From: Desulfomicrobium sp041690155
GTDB taxonomy: Bacteria; Desulfobacterota; Desulfovibrionia; Desulfovibrionales; Desulfomicrobiaceae
Direction of reading: 5' to 3'
Length of the DNA stretch: 64,000 nucleotides
Assembly (NCBI GenBank): GCA_041690155.1
Contig: JAWLHW010000002.1
Span: 1-64,000, forward strand
Below, in pieces: positions 51,368 to 60,193 of the stretch. The notes beneath the pieces are model-generated. The model worked only from the letters and a program-made list of their open reading frames with translations, had not been told where the DNA came from and did not search any database. How positions within the stretch are numbered: the first letter of the stretch is position 1; every line of letters starts with the position of its first letter. The position numbers and the translations under genes were made by a program.

Positions 51368-52474
51368 CTACTCTTTGCCTTCTTCACCAAAAGCCTGCGA
51401 CATAAGATGCCTGTAAAGCCCACCCAGGTTTGCGGGAGTCCGCCCAAGCACCGCCTGCCAGACTTCATCCGACTCCATGCACAGATAGAGCTGTCGATCG
51501 AGCCCGCCCCGGCGCAACGCATCGGCCAGAAAACGGAACTGCTCGACCCGCAAGGGCCGCAGCAGGCGCTGCTTGCCGTCCAATCCGGTAATGAACTCCC
51601 CGTATATGTACTTTGACTCGGGAAAATTCCCGCTGATGCAGCGCTTCAAATCCGGCATGTGCCGAAATGAGCCCATACTGACATACGCAATCTGCTCGGG
51701 GCGCAGGTGGTCGAAAATCATTTCCACAGTTCGGGCGTACCCTTCCTGCCATCCGGAAAAATGGATCATGGGATCAAAATGCAAACAGACCCGAAAACCC
51801 GCCTGGGCGCAGGTCCTGGCTGCGGCGAGGCGCTCTTCCAAACTCGCGCACTCCCCCTGCTCCTCGTGCTCGGCAATGGCCGGCGCGTTCATGGACCAGG
51901 CCGGAAGGACCCTTGAGGGATCGCGGACCACGTCCATCCAGGACAGATCCACCACCTTGGACTTGAGTTCAAGGCAGACCTGCGGATATCGCCCCAGAAA
52001 CTCTATCAGATCCCGGCTGTAGCCGGTCAGGGCCTCAAGCACCAGGGAATCGGTGAATTCTCCGGTGCCGACCCGATAGCGCCGATCCGGGTTTGCGCTG
52101 AAGGCCTGGTCCAGCTCCCGCCACAGGTCGTCCTGATTCGCCCAGACCTTGAGCACGCGATCCTGAAAATAGGCCTGCAGGATGCAGTACGAGCAGCGCA
52201 GCGGACAATTTTCGCCAATATGGATGATCTGATAACCGCAACAGCGATAATGGCTGGTGCCGGGACAATGACGCAAAAAACGCCCCCGGTACTGCTTCAG
52301 ATAAAGAATATCCTCACGCGCCAGTCCGGAGGACAGGGTTTCGCCCTCGTTCAGGACCTCCGCCGTCAGGTGGGGCAGCCTCTTGCGCACGCGCTGCGCC
52401 ACGGGGGACCCGGCCACGGCCGCATCGACCACCACCCGGCTGATGCCCTGCAGATAGGCGGGCAGGGCCGTCAT
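51368..52474 (-). CDS. Spore-photoproduct-lyase-like radical SAM protein
   Basis: This 368-residue radical SAM protein has its cluster motif C-x3-C-x2-C at Cys90, Cys94 and Cys97 (ENCPLRCSYC), the same numbers as in B. subtilis SPL. Other SPL-like blocks are GTSHYRCCGY, SLEERLAAARTCAQAGF and GWQEGYARTVEMIF. In the region where SPL has its H-donor Cys (Cys141), this protein reads GTGEFTDSLV with no Cys. The reaction is therefore uncertain: DNA repair by thymine-dimer reversal, or a related radical step. Its start overlaps the ParB-like gene (ATGA), so the two are translated together. A spore-former is not indicated by the rest of the window. Confidence 0.82.
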   Translation of the reverse strand: MTALPAYLQGISRVVVDAAVAGSPVAQRVRKRLPHLTAEVLNEGETLSSGLAREDILYLKQYRGRFLRHCPGTSHYRCCGYQIIHIGENCPLRCSYCILQAYFQDRVLKVWANQDDLWRELDQAFSANPDRRYRVGTGEFTDSLVLEALTGYSRDLIEFLGRYPQVCLELKSKVVDLSWMDVVRDPSRVLPAWSMNAPAIAEHEEQGECASLEERLAAARTCAQAGFRVCLHFDPMIHFSGWQEGYARTVEMIFDHLRPEQIAYVSMGSFRHMPDLKRCISGNFPESKYIYGEFITGLDGKQRLLRPLRVEQFRFLADALRRGGLDRQLYLCMESDEVWQAVLGRTPANLGGLYRHLMSQAFGEEGKE

Positions 52475-53448
52475 TTGCCCTCCAAAGGAAAAAGGCCGCC
52501 CAGATCTTCCCGGGCCGCGATGCGAACAAGCTCAGCACTGGCGGCATGCAGCTCGGCCGGGCTCGTCAGGCGCACGCTCAGCTCCACGGCGTTGCTCTCG
52601 AACACGTCCGGCTGGACCACCCTCCAGCGCGTTCCGGCCGAGACCCGGCGGGCGGTGTCGATAAACTCCCGCTCCATGTCCGACAGCACCGGGTAGCGCT
52701 GCAGACGCACCTCGTGAAGGATGCGGGTCATGGCGTCCCTGGGCGAAAGACCGGCCGCCAGAATCTCCCCCAGCCCTACGCCATCCAGCACTTCCACCAC
52801 GGAAACACCGTCACGGGCGCAGATCTCGCGAATCCAGGTCAGCACGTTGACCGCATTGCCGCGCGACCAGGAGAGCGTGGCAAAAAGCGCCTCAAGCGCT
52901 GCAAGATCTGCAGCACAAAATGATTCCAGCACGTCGGCGCAGGCCAGGGGAACGGCCCCCGAACCCAGAAATGCATCCCAGTGCGCAGGCAACGTCAGCC
53001 AGGAACGGACCAGGCGCAGCCGCTTGGAACGCGCCTCAAGATTCAGAGCCTCCAGCACCGCCTCCAGGTTCACATCCGGCAGGGCAGTGAAATAGCGCAT
53101 GGCCAAAACGAGCTGCCCGTCGGTCAATTCTGCGCCGGAATTGGAATGCACATAGGCCAGCCCCCTGGCCTCATCGCTCAAGGCCCCAAGGTCCAGGCAC
53201 AAAACCTCACGGTCAAGCTCCGCCAGAACCGCCACCCGTGCCGCACCCGCAACCAGCACGGGCCGCCCGCCGCCAGCATCAACCAGCACGGGCATGAGCT
53301 GCCCATGATTATCCAGGCTGCGACGCAGGGCCGGGGACGGCGGAGCGGACCAGAAAAGCCAGGGCCCGCCGACAACGAGATCCGACGCGGCGCAGCGCAG
53401 TATCGCGGCTCGCGCAGAACCCCGGGACGGAGTATCGACCATATTCAT
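52471..53448 (-). CDS. ParB/Srx-like domain protein partner of SPL-like gene
   Basis: This 325-residue protein has an N-terminal ParB/sulfiredoxin-like fold (about 40-110; SLDNHGQLMPVLVDAGGGRP, LVAGAARVAVLAEL) in place of the usual GERRxRA box. A largely helical middle region and a C-terminal part of unknown type follow. A DNA-binding helix-turn-helix as in chromosome-segregation ParB is not obvious. The start lies in AT-rich sequence, and a long shared upstream gap of 267 bases separates it from fusA2. Its stop overlaps the SPL-like start, suggesting a dedicated functional link. Confidence 0.7.
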   Translation of the reverse strand: MNMVDTPSRGSARAAILRCAASDLVVGGPWLFWSAPPSPALRRSLDNHGQLMPVLVDAGGGRPVLVAGAARVAVLAELDREVLCLDLGALSDEARGLAYVHSNSGAELTDGQLVLAMRYFTALPDVNLEAVLEALNLEARSKRLRLVRSWLTLPAHWDAFLGSGAVPLACADVLESFCAADLAALEALFATLSWSRGNAVNVLTWIREICARDGVSVVEVLDGVGLGEILAAGLSPRDAMTRILHEVRLQRYPVLSDMEREFIDTARRVSAGTRWRVVQPDVFESNAVELSVRLTSPAELHAASAELVRIAAREDLGGLFPLEGK

Positions 53449-53502
53449 GATTTTCTCTCAACAATTTTGAAGAATTACGTACCGCTTAAAATCCTGTTGC
53501 TC

Positions 53503-53532
53503 TTGACAACTTCCAAGGCCCCTCCCTATAGG
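53503..53532 (+). promoter_or_regulatory. Possible sigma-70 promoter with palindromic -10
   Basis: TTGACA (53503-53508), 18 bases, TATAGG (53527-53532). The -10 lies in a perfect 12-bp palindrome TCCCTATAGGGA (53523-53534), which could be an operator. It points to the fusA2 gene, about 180 bases further on. Confidence 0.45.
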
Positions 53533-53715
53533 GATATTTCTTGAAAAAGTTCAGGATAGCAGGTGGTTTACACACGCTCGGGTACTTGGAGCGTGGGACT
53601 TTCATTCAATTTCTTCTCTTTTGCAAGCGAATTCCCGTCATTCGTTATGAAAGACTGGAACGATCTTATACCCTGTAGCCATATGGTTGCGTAATACTTT
53701 GCATAAGGGGGCTGT

Positions 53716-55776
53716 ATGCAGGATCAACTTCAAAAACAGAGGACTTTCGCCCTGATAGGGCATGGAGGAACCGGAAAGACTTCAGTGGCCGAAATGCTGC
53801 TGTTTGCCGCCGGCTCCATCAACAGGCTGGGCAAAATCGACGAGGGCTCGACGGTTCTGGACTACGAACCCGAAGAAACCAAACGCAGGGGCAGTATTCA
53901 GCCCAGCTTTGCGCAGTTCCCCTGGAAGAAGAACCTGAATTTTCTTATCGACACGCCCGGTGACAACAACTTTATCGGCGATCTCCCCTATCTTCTGCAG
54001 GGCGCGGACAACGTGGTCCTGGTCATCGACGCCATCGACGGGGTCAAGCCGTTGACCAAGAAAATCTGGTCCGAAGCCGTCAAGGCCTCACTCCCGGCCG
54101 TGGCATTCATCAACAAGATGGATCGTGAGCGCGCGAATTTCCAGATGGCCTACCAGGGCCTGTCCGATATGCTGGGCATCAAGCCTGTCCTTCTCTTTCT
54201 GCCCATAGGCAGCGAAGCCGACTTCCGAGGCCTGGTCGATATCCTGGCCGACAAAGCCTACGCCTTCGATGAGAACGGCGGCCTGACCCCCATCGACATG
54301 CCTGAAGACCTGGCTGACGAAGTCACCATGACGCGTGAAATCGCCATTGAAAACATCGCCGAAAGCAGCGAAGAGCTGATGGAAAAATATCTGGAGGAAG
54401 GCTCGCTGACGGACGAAGAGATGATCGCCGGTCTGCGTGCAGGCGTTGCCAGCCGGGCGCTGGTTCCGGTCTGCGTTGGCTCCGCCATGCAGAACAAAGG
54501 AGCGGTCACGCTCCTTGACACCATCCAGAACGTCCTGGCCTCCCCGCTTGAACACGAGACCTGGCTCGACGCCGACGGCAACGAGCGCCCGTCAAGCCCC
54601 GACGCCCCTTTTGCCGCTTTTGTCTTCAAAACCATCGCCGATCCCTTTGCCGGGCAGCTCTCGGTACTGCGCGTGCTCTCCGGAGTTATGTCCCCTGACG
54701 CCACCGTCCTCAACGCAACCAAGGACGAAAAGGAAAAAATCGGACAGATCCTGTTTCTGGAAGGTAAAAAGCAGACTCCTTGCAAACAGGAAATCGGTCC
54801 CGGAGCCATCGTGGCCGTGGCCAAGCTCAAGAACACGGCCACCGGCGATACCCTGTGCGCGGAAAAGGCCCCGTTCATCCTGCCCAAGCCGGTCTTAAGC
54901 CCCTCCATCATTTCCTACGCCCTGGCCGCCGAGGAAAAAGGCGAGGAAGACAAGGTCTTCGCCGCGGTGCAGAAGCTTCTGGACGAAGACATCAACCTGC
55001 ACCTGGTCCGCAACGACGAAACCGGCGACATGCTGCTCACGGGCATGGGGCAGCTGCACATCGAACTGGCAGTGGAAAAGGTCAAGCGCCGCTACAAGAC
55101 CAACATCGTCCTCAAAACGCCCAAGATCCCCTACCGGGAGACCATCAAAGGCAAGGCCCAGGTCCAGGGCCGGCACAAAAAGCAGTCCGGCGGACGCGGA
55201 CAGTTCGGCGACTGCTGGATTCGCATGGAACCCAATGTCCGCAGTGGGGGATACGAGTTCATTGACGAGATCGTCGGCGGCTCCATCCCGCGCAACTACA
55301 TCCCGGCCGTGGACAAGGGCATCCAGGAAGCGGCTGCGCGCGGATTTCTGGCCGGTTATCCCATGGTCGACTTCAAGGTGGCCGTTTACGATGGCTCTTA
55401 CCACAACGTCGACTCCTCGGAAATGGCGTTCAAGATTGCCGGTTCTCTGGCCTTCAAGAAAGCCGTCGAAATGTGCAACCCGATTCTGCTCGAACCCATC
55501 ATGCTCGCGGCCGTGTTCATCCCCGACGAGTTCATGGGTGATGTCATCGGCGACCTTTCCAGCCGCCGCGGCAGGGTGCTGGGTTCCGATTCCATCGGCG
55601 GCATCACCGAGGTCAAGGCCCACGTGCCCATGGCCGAAATGATGAAATACGCCCCGGACCTGCGCTCCATGACCGGAGGCCAGGGCACCTTTACCATGGA
55701 ATTCGCGCATTACGAGGAATGCCCGCCCAACGTGGCGGAGCAGGTCATCGCCGACAGCAAGAAAGAAGACGAATAG
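53716..55776 (+). CDS. fusA2: Elongation factor G-like protein (EF-G paralogue)
   Basis: This 686-residue translational GTPase has G1 GHGGTGKT (15-22), G3 DTPGDNN and G4 NKMD, followed by EF-G domains II-V (GMGQLHIELAVEKVKRRYKTN; GGRGQFGDCWIRMEP; SSRRGRVLGSDSIGG). In G3 the catalytic His of EF-G (DTPGH) is Asp83, a change seen in other EF-G type-2 paralogues, so GTP hydrolysis may be slow or used differently. It may work in translocation or recycling under special conditions. It starts with ATG after a GGGGG ribosome site and ends at a strong terminator. Confidence 0.92.
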   Translation: MQDQLQKQRTFALIGHGGTGKTSVAEMLLFAAGSINRLGKIDEGSTVLDYEPEETKRRGSIQPSFAQFPWKKNLNFLIDTPGDNNFIGDLPYLLQGADNVVLVIDAIDGVKPLTKKIWSEAVKASLPAVAFINKMDRERANFQMAYQGLSDMLGIKPVLLFLPIGSEADFRGLVDILADKAYAFDENGGLTPIDMPEDLADEVTMTREIAIENIAESSEELMEKYLEEGSLTDEEMIAGLRAGVASRALVPVCVGSAMQNKGAVTLLDTIQNVLASPLEHETWLDADGNERPSSPDAPFAAFVFKTIADPFAGQLSVLRVLSGVMSPDATVLNATKDEKEKIGQILFLEGKKQTPCKQEIGPGAIVAVAKLKNTATGDTLCAEKAPFILPKPVLSPSIISYALAAEEKGEEDKVFAAVQKLLDEDINLHLVRNDETGDMLLTGMGQLHIELAVEKVKRRYKTNIVLKTPKIPYRETIKGKAQVQGRHKKQSGGRGQFGDCWIRMEPNVRSGGYEFIDEIVGGSIPRNYIPAVDKGIQEAAARGFLAGYPMVDFKVAVYDGSYHNVDSSEMAFKIAGSLAFKKAVEMCNPILLEPIMLAAVFIPDEFMGDVIGDLSSRRGRVLGSDSIGGITEVKAHVPMAEMMKYAPDLRSMTGGQGTFTMEFAHYEECPPNVAEQVIADSKKEDE

Positions 55777-55795
55777 CCCCTGTTTCTCCACAACC

Positions 55796-55824
55796 AAGGC
55801 CGCGATTTTCGCGGCCTTTTTTTT
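55796..55824 (+). terminator. Terminator after fusA2
   Basis: A 9-bp perfect stem AAGGCCGCG/CGCGGCCTT (55796-55804 with 55810-55818) followed by eight T (55817-55824). Confidence 0.93.
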
Positions 55825-55924
55825 GGCCTTGTCCTTGGGCCCCACTTCCCTTAGTTTCCGTCAGGATGCGCAAGCATCACACCTTACATTAACTTACTGG
55901 CATCAACATAACCGGAGCCCCTCA

Positions 55925-57577
55925 ATGCCCGAATCGCACGTTACCCTCACCCCCCTTGGCGGGCTGGGAGAAATAGGCATGAACTGCATGGCCCTGGAGA
56001 CCGAGCAGAGCATGATCCTGGTGGACTGCGGGCTCATGTTTCCGGACGTCATTCTCTACGGCGTGGACGTGGTCATCCCCCGCATGGATTTCATCGTCAG
56101 CCGCAAGCACAAATTGAAGGGCATCATCCTCACCCACGGCCACGAGGACCATATCGGGGCGCTGGCCTGGCTTGTCCCCTATCTGCAGGAGGTTCCCCTT
56201 TACGGCTCAGAGTTCACCCTGCGCCTGGCAATGAAACGCCTGCAGGAACGCAATCTTGACTCCCACGTAAAGCTGCACCCGGTGCGCGCCCGGGAACGGG
56301 TTGACCTGGGCGAATTCGCCGTGACCTTCATGCCCGTCTGTCACAGCATCATCGAGGGCTTCGGGCTCGGTATCGAGACCCCGGCCGGACGCATCGTGCA
56401 CACGGGCGATTTCAAGATCGACCGCAACCCCCAGGGCGGGCATGCCACCGACCTGGAAGCCTTCGCCAAATTTTCAAGCGAGGGCGTACTGCTCATGCTC
56501 TCCGACTCCACCAACGTCGAACGTGAGGGATTTTCTCTCACGGAGCAGGAAATCCAGGATTCTCTGGATGAAGTCTTTGCCGAAGCCAAAGGGCGCATTC
56601 TGGTCACCCTCTTCGCCACCCACATCCAGCGCATGCAGGAAATTTTCGACCTCGCGGCCAAACACGGACGCAGGGTGGCCTTCACGGGGCGCAGCCTGGT
56701 CACCAACATCGATGTCGCCAAGGATCTCGGGCATCTGCGGTTCAACCGCGAGAACTCCTGCGACATGGAGGAGTTGGCCTATCTTGACGACGACAGGATC
56801 GTGATCCTGCTGACCGGCTCCCAGGGCGAACCGCTTTCGGCCTTAAGCCGCGTGGCCCGGTGTGAGCACCGGCAGATCAACATCCATAAAGGCGACACCG
56901 TGATCATGTCCTCGCGCTTCATTCCGGGCAACACCAGGGCCATCACCAGAGTCATCAACGACCTCTACCGGCACGGGGCAAGCGTCCTCTACGAAAAAGT
57001 GCAGGCCATCCATGCCTCGGGCCATGCCCACAAGGAAGAGCTGAAGATCATGCTCGACACGGTCCGGCCCAAATTTTTCGTGCCGGTACATGGTGAATAC
57101 CGTCATCTTTTCAAGCACGCCGAATTGGCGGTTTCGCGAGGCATCGCGCCGGAACGGGCGTTGATCCTGGAGAACGGCCATCCCGTGACCCTCTCCACTT
57201 CGGGCATCCGCCTGGAGGAAGCCGTCTTTGCAGAGTCCATCCTGGTCGACGGCAAAGGCGTGGGCGACGTTGGCCAGAGCGTACTCAAGGAGCGCCAGAT
57301 ACTGGGTGGTGAAGGGCTTGTCATCGTGCTGCTGGTGCAAGACGAATTCGGGACCATCGTTTTTGGCCCCAGCATCCAGTCCAAGGGCTTCATTTTTGAG
57401 CAGCATTTCTCCCACATCCTTGAAGACGCCAAGTGCATCATATTAGATGTCATGGAAGGCAACCCCGGCAGCGAAGCCTACAAGCTCGAAGAAAAAATCA
57501 GATCCTCCCTGCGCCGCTTTTTCCGCAAGGTCCTGGAACGCGACCCCATTGTCATTCCTCTCATCGCCCGGGTATAA
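55925..57577 (+). CDS. rnj: Ribonuclease J
   Basis: This 550-residue metallo-beta-lactamase RNase has the zinc motif LTHGHEDHIGAL, the second ligand His in MPVCHSIIEG, the Asp in HTGDFKID and the beta-CASP region with TGSQGEPLSALSR and ASGHAHKEELK. It has both endo- and 5'-3' exonuclease activity in relatives. The ATG at 55925 has GGAG eight bases upstream; the frame is open upstream but the rest is non-coding. It lies between fusA2 and rpsB, all likely linked to RNA turnover and translation. Confidence 0.95.
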   Translation: MPESHVTLTPLGGLGEIGMNCMALETEQSMILVDCGLMFPDVILYGVDVVIPRMDFIVSRKHKLKGIILTHGHEDHIGALAWLVPYLQEVPLYGSEFTLRLAMKRLQERNLDSHVKLHPVRARERVDLGEFAVTFMPVCHSIIEGFGLGIETPAGRIVHTGDFKIDRNPQGGHATDLEAFAKFSSEGVLLMLSDSTNVEREGFSLTEQEIQDSLDEVFAEAKGRILVTLFATHIQRMQEIFDLAAKHGRRVAFTGRSLVTNIDVAKDLGHLRFNRENSCDMEELAYLDDDRIVILLTGSQGEPLSALSRVARCEHRQINIHKGDTVIMSSRFIPGNTRAITRVINDLYRHGASVLYEKVQAIHASGHAHKEELKIMLDTVRPKFFVPVHGEYRHLFKHAELAVSRGIAPERALILENGHPVTLSTSGIRLEEAVFAESILVDGKGVGDVGQSVLKERQILGGEGLVIVLLVQDEFGTIVFGPSIQSKGFIFEQHFSHILEDAKCIILDVMEGNPGSEAYKLEEKIRSSLRRFFRKVLERDPIVIPLIARV

Positions 57578-57647
57578 TTTTTTCTTGCCAAGGATAAAGC
57601 ACTCGCGTACCGACTTCAGTTCTCAAACACTCCACACGTCCGCATTT

Positions 57648-57693
57648 TTGGTTTGGCCCATTCGGGCTCCTGCGGGCGGAGGAATAAAACCAA
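57648..57693 (+). ncRNA. Possible structured rpsB leader
   Basis: A 7-bp outer stem TTGGTTT/AAACCAA (57648-57654 with 57687-57693) encloses a GCCC/GGGC hairpin (57656-57667) and a short CTCC/GGAG pairing. It lies directly before the rpsB ribosome site, where S2 leaders commonly regulate translation. This is only a structural hint. Confidence 0.35.
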
Positions 57694-57703
57694 GGAGATT
57701 CTC

Positions 57704-58489
57704 ATGGCTTATGTAAGTATGAAACAGATGCTGGAGACCGGAGTTCACTTCGGACACCAGACCCGCCGCTGGAACCCCAAGATGCGCCCCTTCATTTTCG
57801 GTGCGCGCAAGGGAATTCACATCATCGACCTGCAGCAGACCGTAAAGCTGTACCGCAAGGCCCACGACTTCATCACCGACACAGTGGCCCGCGGCGGAAA
57901 GATCATTTTTGTCGGCACCAAGCGCCAGGCGCAGGACGTGATCAAGACCGAAGCCGAACGCTGCGGCATGTTCCACGTCACCAACCGCTGGCTGGGCGGC
58001 ACCCTGACCAACTACCAGACCATCCGCACCAGCATCACCCGTCTCAAAAAACTTGAGGCCATGTTCGAAGACGGTTCCGTCAGCCGCTTCCTGAAAAAGG
58101 AAGTCGTGCGCATGGAACGCGAAGTCACCAAGCTGAACCTGACCCTCGGCGGCATCAAAGACATGGAAGAGCCGCCTGCGGCCGCCTTCATCATTGATCC
58201 GCATCGCGAAGAGATCGCCGTCAAGGAATGCCGCAAGCTGGGTATCCCGATCGTGGCAGTGGTCGACACCAACTGCGATCCCGACGCCATTGACTATATC
58301 ATCCCGGGCAATGACGACGCCATCCGCGCCATCAAGCTCTTTGCCGGCGCAATGGCCGATGCCTGCATCGAAGGCGCCGCCAGCACCAAGGACTCCGTAG
58401 AAGAACCCAAGACCAACAAGGTTCCTGAAGTCGAACTCCCTGTCGGTTCCGCAGAGCCGGAATCCGTAGATACAGACGAAGAGGTATAA
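57704..58489 (+). CDS. rpsB: Ribosomal protein S2
   Basis: This 261-residue small-subunit protein has MLETGVHFGHQTRRWNPKM, FVGTKRQAQDVI, NRWLGGTLTNYQTI and IPIVAVVDTNCDPD. An acidic C-terminal tail of about 35 residues is longer than in E. coli. GGAG precedes ATG 57704. tsf follows four bases later in the usual rpsB-tsf order. Confidence 0.98.
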   Translation: MAYVSMKQMLETGVHFGHQTRRWNPKMRPFIFGARKGIHIIDLQQTVKLYRKAHDFITDTVARGGKIIFVGTKRQAQDVIKTEAERCGMFHVTNRWLGGTLTNYQTIRTSITRLKKLEAMFEDGSVSRFLKKEVVRMEREVTKLNLTLGGIKDMEEPPAAAFIIDPHREEIAVKECRKLGIPIVAVVDTNCDPDAIDYIIPGNDDAIRAIKLFAGAMADACIEGAASTKDSVEEPKTNKVPEVELPVGSAEPESVDTDEEV

Positions 58490-58493
58490 TACG

Positions 58494-59297
58494 ATGAGTA
58501 TCACTGCAGCGATGGTTAAGGACCTGCGCGAACGCACCGGCGTAGGCATGATGGATTGCAAAAAAGCACTGGCCGAATGCGATGGCGATGAAGAAAAAGC
58601 CATAGCCTGGTTGCGTGAAAAGGGGCTGTCCAAGGCTGCCAAGAAAGCCGGACGCGCAACTTCCGAAGGTCTGGTGACCGTTGTCGTCGCAGCCGACGGC
58701 AAATCTGCGGCCATGAGCGAACTCAAGTGCGAGACCGACTTTGTGTCCAAGAACGAGGAATTCATCGCCCTGGCCGAAGGCCTGGCCAACCTCGCCCTGG
58801 AAAAGAAGACCGACAACGTGGAAGCCCTGCCTGCCGAAGCCACCGACCTGACCGGTCTCATCGGCAAGATCGGCGAGAACATGCAGGTCGGCCGCCTGGC
58901 TTACGTGTCCTTCTCCGGCGAAGGCGCCATCGGCGCCTACGTCCATTCGACCAAGAAGCTTGGCGTCCTGGTCGAACTGTCCGGTCAGGTCAGCCCTGAA
59001 CTGGCCAAGGACGTGGCCATGCAGATCGCGGCCACCAATCCCCTTTGTGTCGGCCCGGACCAGATCCCGGCTGAAACCCTGGCCCAGGAGAAGGAAATCT
59101 ACCTGAACCAGGCCAAGGAAGAAGGCAAGCCGGCCCAGATCGCCGAAAAGATCGTCGAAGGACGCATCCGCAAATACTACCAGGAAGTCTGTCTGCGCGA
59201 GCAGCTCTTCATTAAAGATGACAAGAAGTCCATCAAGGATCTTCTTGGAAAAAACGCCGACATAGTCCGGTTCTTCCGGTTCGCCATCGGCGCATAA
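58494..59297 (+). CDS. tsf: Elongation factor Ts
   Basis: This 267-residue exchange factor for EF-Tu has the N-terminal MVKDLRERTGVGMMDCKKAL, the core CETDFVSKNEEF and a C-terminal module with REQLFIKDDKKSIKDLL. It follows rpsB and ends at a strong terminator, so rpsB-tsf form one unit. Confidence 0.98.
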   Translation: MSITAAMVKDLRERTGVGMMDCKKALAECDGDEEKAIAWLREKGLSKAAKKAGRATSEGLVTVVVAADGKSAAMSELKCETDFVSKNEEFIALAEGLANLALEKKTDNVEALPAEATDLTGLIGKIGENMQVGRLAYVSFSGEGAIGAYVHSTKKLGVLVELSGQVSPELAKDVAMQIAATNPLCVGPDQIPAETLAQEKEIYLNQAKEEGKPAQIAEKIVEGRIRKYYQEVCLREQLFIKDDKKSIKDLLGKNADIVRFFRFAIGA

Positions 59298-59300
59298 GCA

Positions 59301-59324
59301 AAGGGCCGCAAGGCCCTTTTTTTT
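59301..59324 (+). terminator. Terminator after tsf
   Basis: Stem AAGGGCC/GGCCCTT (59301-59307 with 59312-59318), 4-base loop, eight T. Confidence 0.92.
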
Positions 59325-59372
59325 GGCCCTCAGGTCGACAGACTTCGCATCTGCCCCGCTTCACGCCTCCAG

Positions 59373-59401
59373 TTGCAGCGGGTGCGCGAAATGTATATAC
59401 G
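59373..59401 (+). promoter_or_regulatory. Probable sigma-70 promoter of the pyrH operon
   Basis: TTGCAG (59373-59378), 17 bases, TATACG (59396-59401), 72 bases before the pyrH ATG and just behind the tsf terminator. Confidence 0.5.
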
Positions 59402-59472
59402 ATCATCCGAGAAGGAGGCCAGGGCATCCCGGTCTCCTTTTCGTTCACCGCTTACCCAAGAGGTACCTATCC

Positions 59473-60192
59473 ATGGAAAAACTCCGATACGGCAGAGTCA
59501 TGCTCAAGCTGAGCGGAGAGGCCCTGGCCGGAGAGCAGGGCTTCGGCATCGAACCCGAGACCATCCAGTCCATTTGTCGAGAGCTTGCCGAAGCGGCCTC
59601 CATGGGCGTTCAGCTCAGCATGGTCATCGGCGGCGGCAACATTTTTCGTGGAATTTCCGTCTCCTCCAAGGGCATGGACCGTGCCTCGGCCGACTACATG
59701 GGCATGCTGGCCACGGTCATGAATGCCCTGGCGGTTCAGGACGCCCTGGAAAAACTGGGCATCACGACCCGCGTCATGACCGCCATCGACATGAAGGAAG
59801 TGGCCGAGCCCTACATCCGGCGCCGCGCCATCCGTCACCTCGAAAAAGGCCGCGTGGTCATCTGCGCGGCCGGAACGGGCATCCCCTATTTCACCACGGA
59901 CACAGCGGCAGCACTCCGGGCCATGGAGCTTAAATGCGAGGCCATCCTCAAGGGCACCAGGGTCAACGGCGTCTATGACAAGGATCCCGAAAAGCATTCC
60001 GACGCAGTCATGTTCCACAGCCTGACCTATCTGGACGTGCTGCAGCGTCGCCTCAAAGTCATGGATTCCGCAGCGATATCCCTTTGCATGGACAACAAAC
60101 TCCCCATCGGGGTCTTCAACCTCTTTGTACCCGGCAACATCCAGCGGGTAGTCAGGGGCGAAGAAGTCGGAACAATCGTTCAAGGAGAATGA
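59473..60192 (+). CDS. pyrH: Uridylate kinase
   Basis: This 239-residue hexameric kinase makes UDP from UMP. It has RVMLKLSGEALAGEQGFGI, VIGGGNIFRG, MLATVMNALAVQDAL and VYDKDPEK. The ATG at 59473 has AGAGG nine bases upstream; the frame is open upstream across the promoter and is not coding. frr follows after one base. Confidence 0.97.
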   Translation: MEKLRYGRVMLKLSGEALAGEQGFGIEPETIQSICRELAEAASMGVQLSMVIGGGNIFRGISVSSKGMDRASADYMGMLATVMNALAVQDALEKLGITTRVMTAIDMKEVAEPYIRRRAIRHLEKGRVVICAAGTGIPYFTTDTAAALRAMELKCEAILKGTRVNGVYDKDPEKHSDAVMFHSLTYLDVLQRRLKVMDSAAISLCMDNKLPIGVFNLFVPGNIQRVVRGEEVGTIVQGE

Positions 60193-60193
60193 C

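Noticed and set aside
59323..59472. 50-residue N-terminal extension of pyrH
   Set aside because: Runs through the tsf terminator T-run and a promoter; the ATG at 59473 fits the family.
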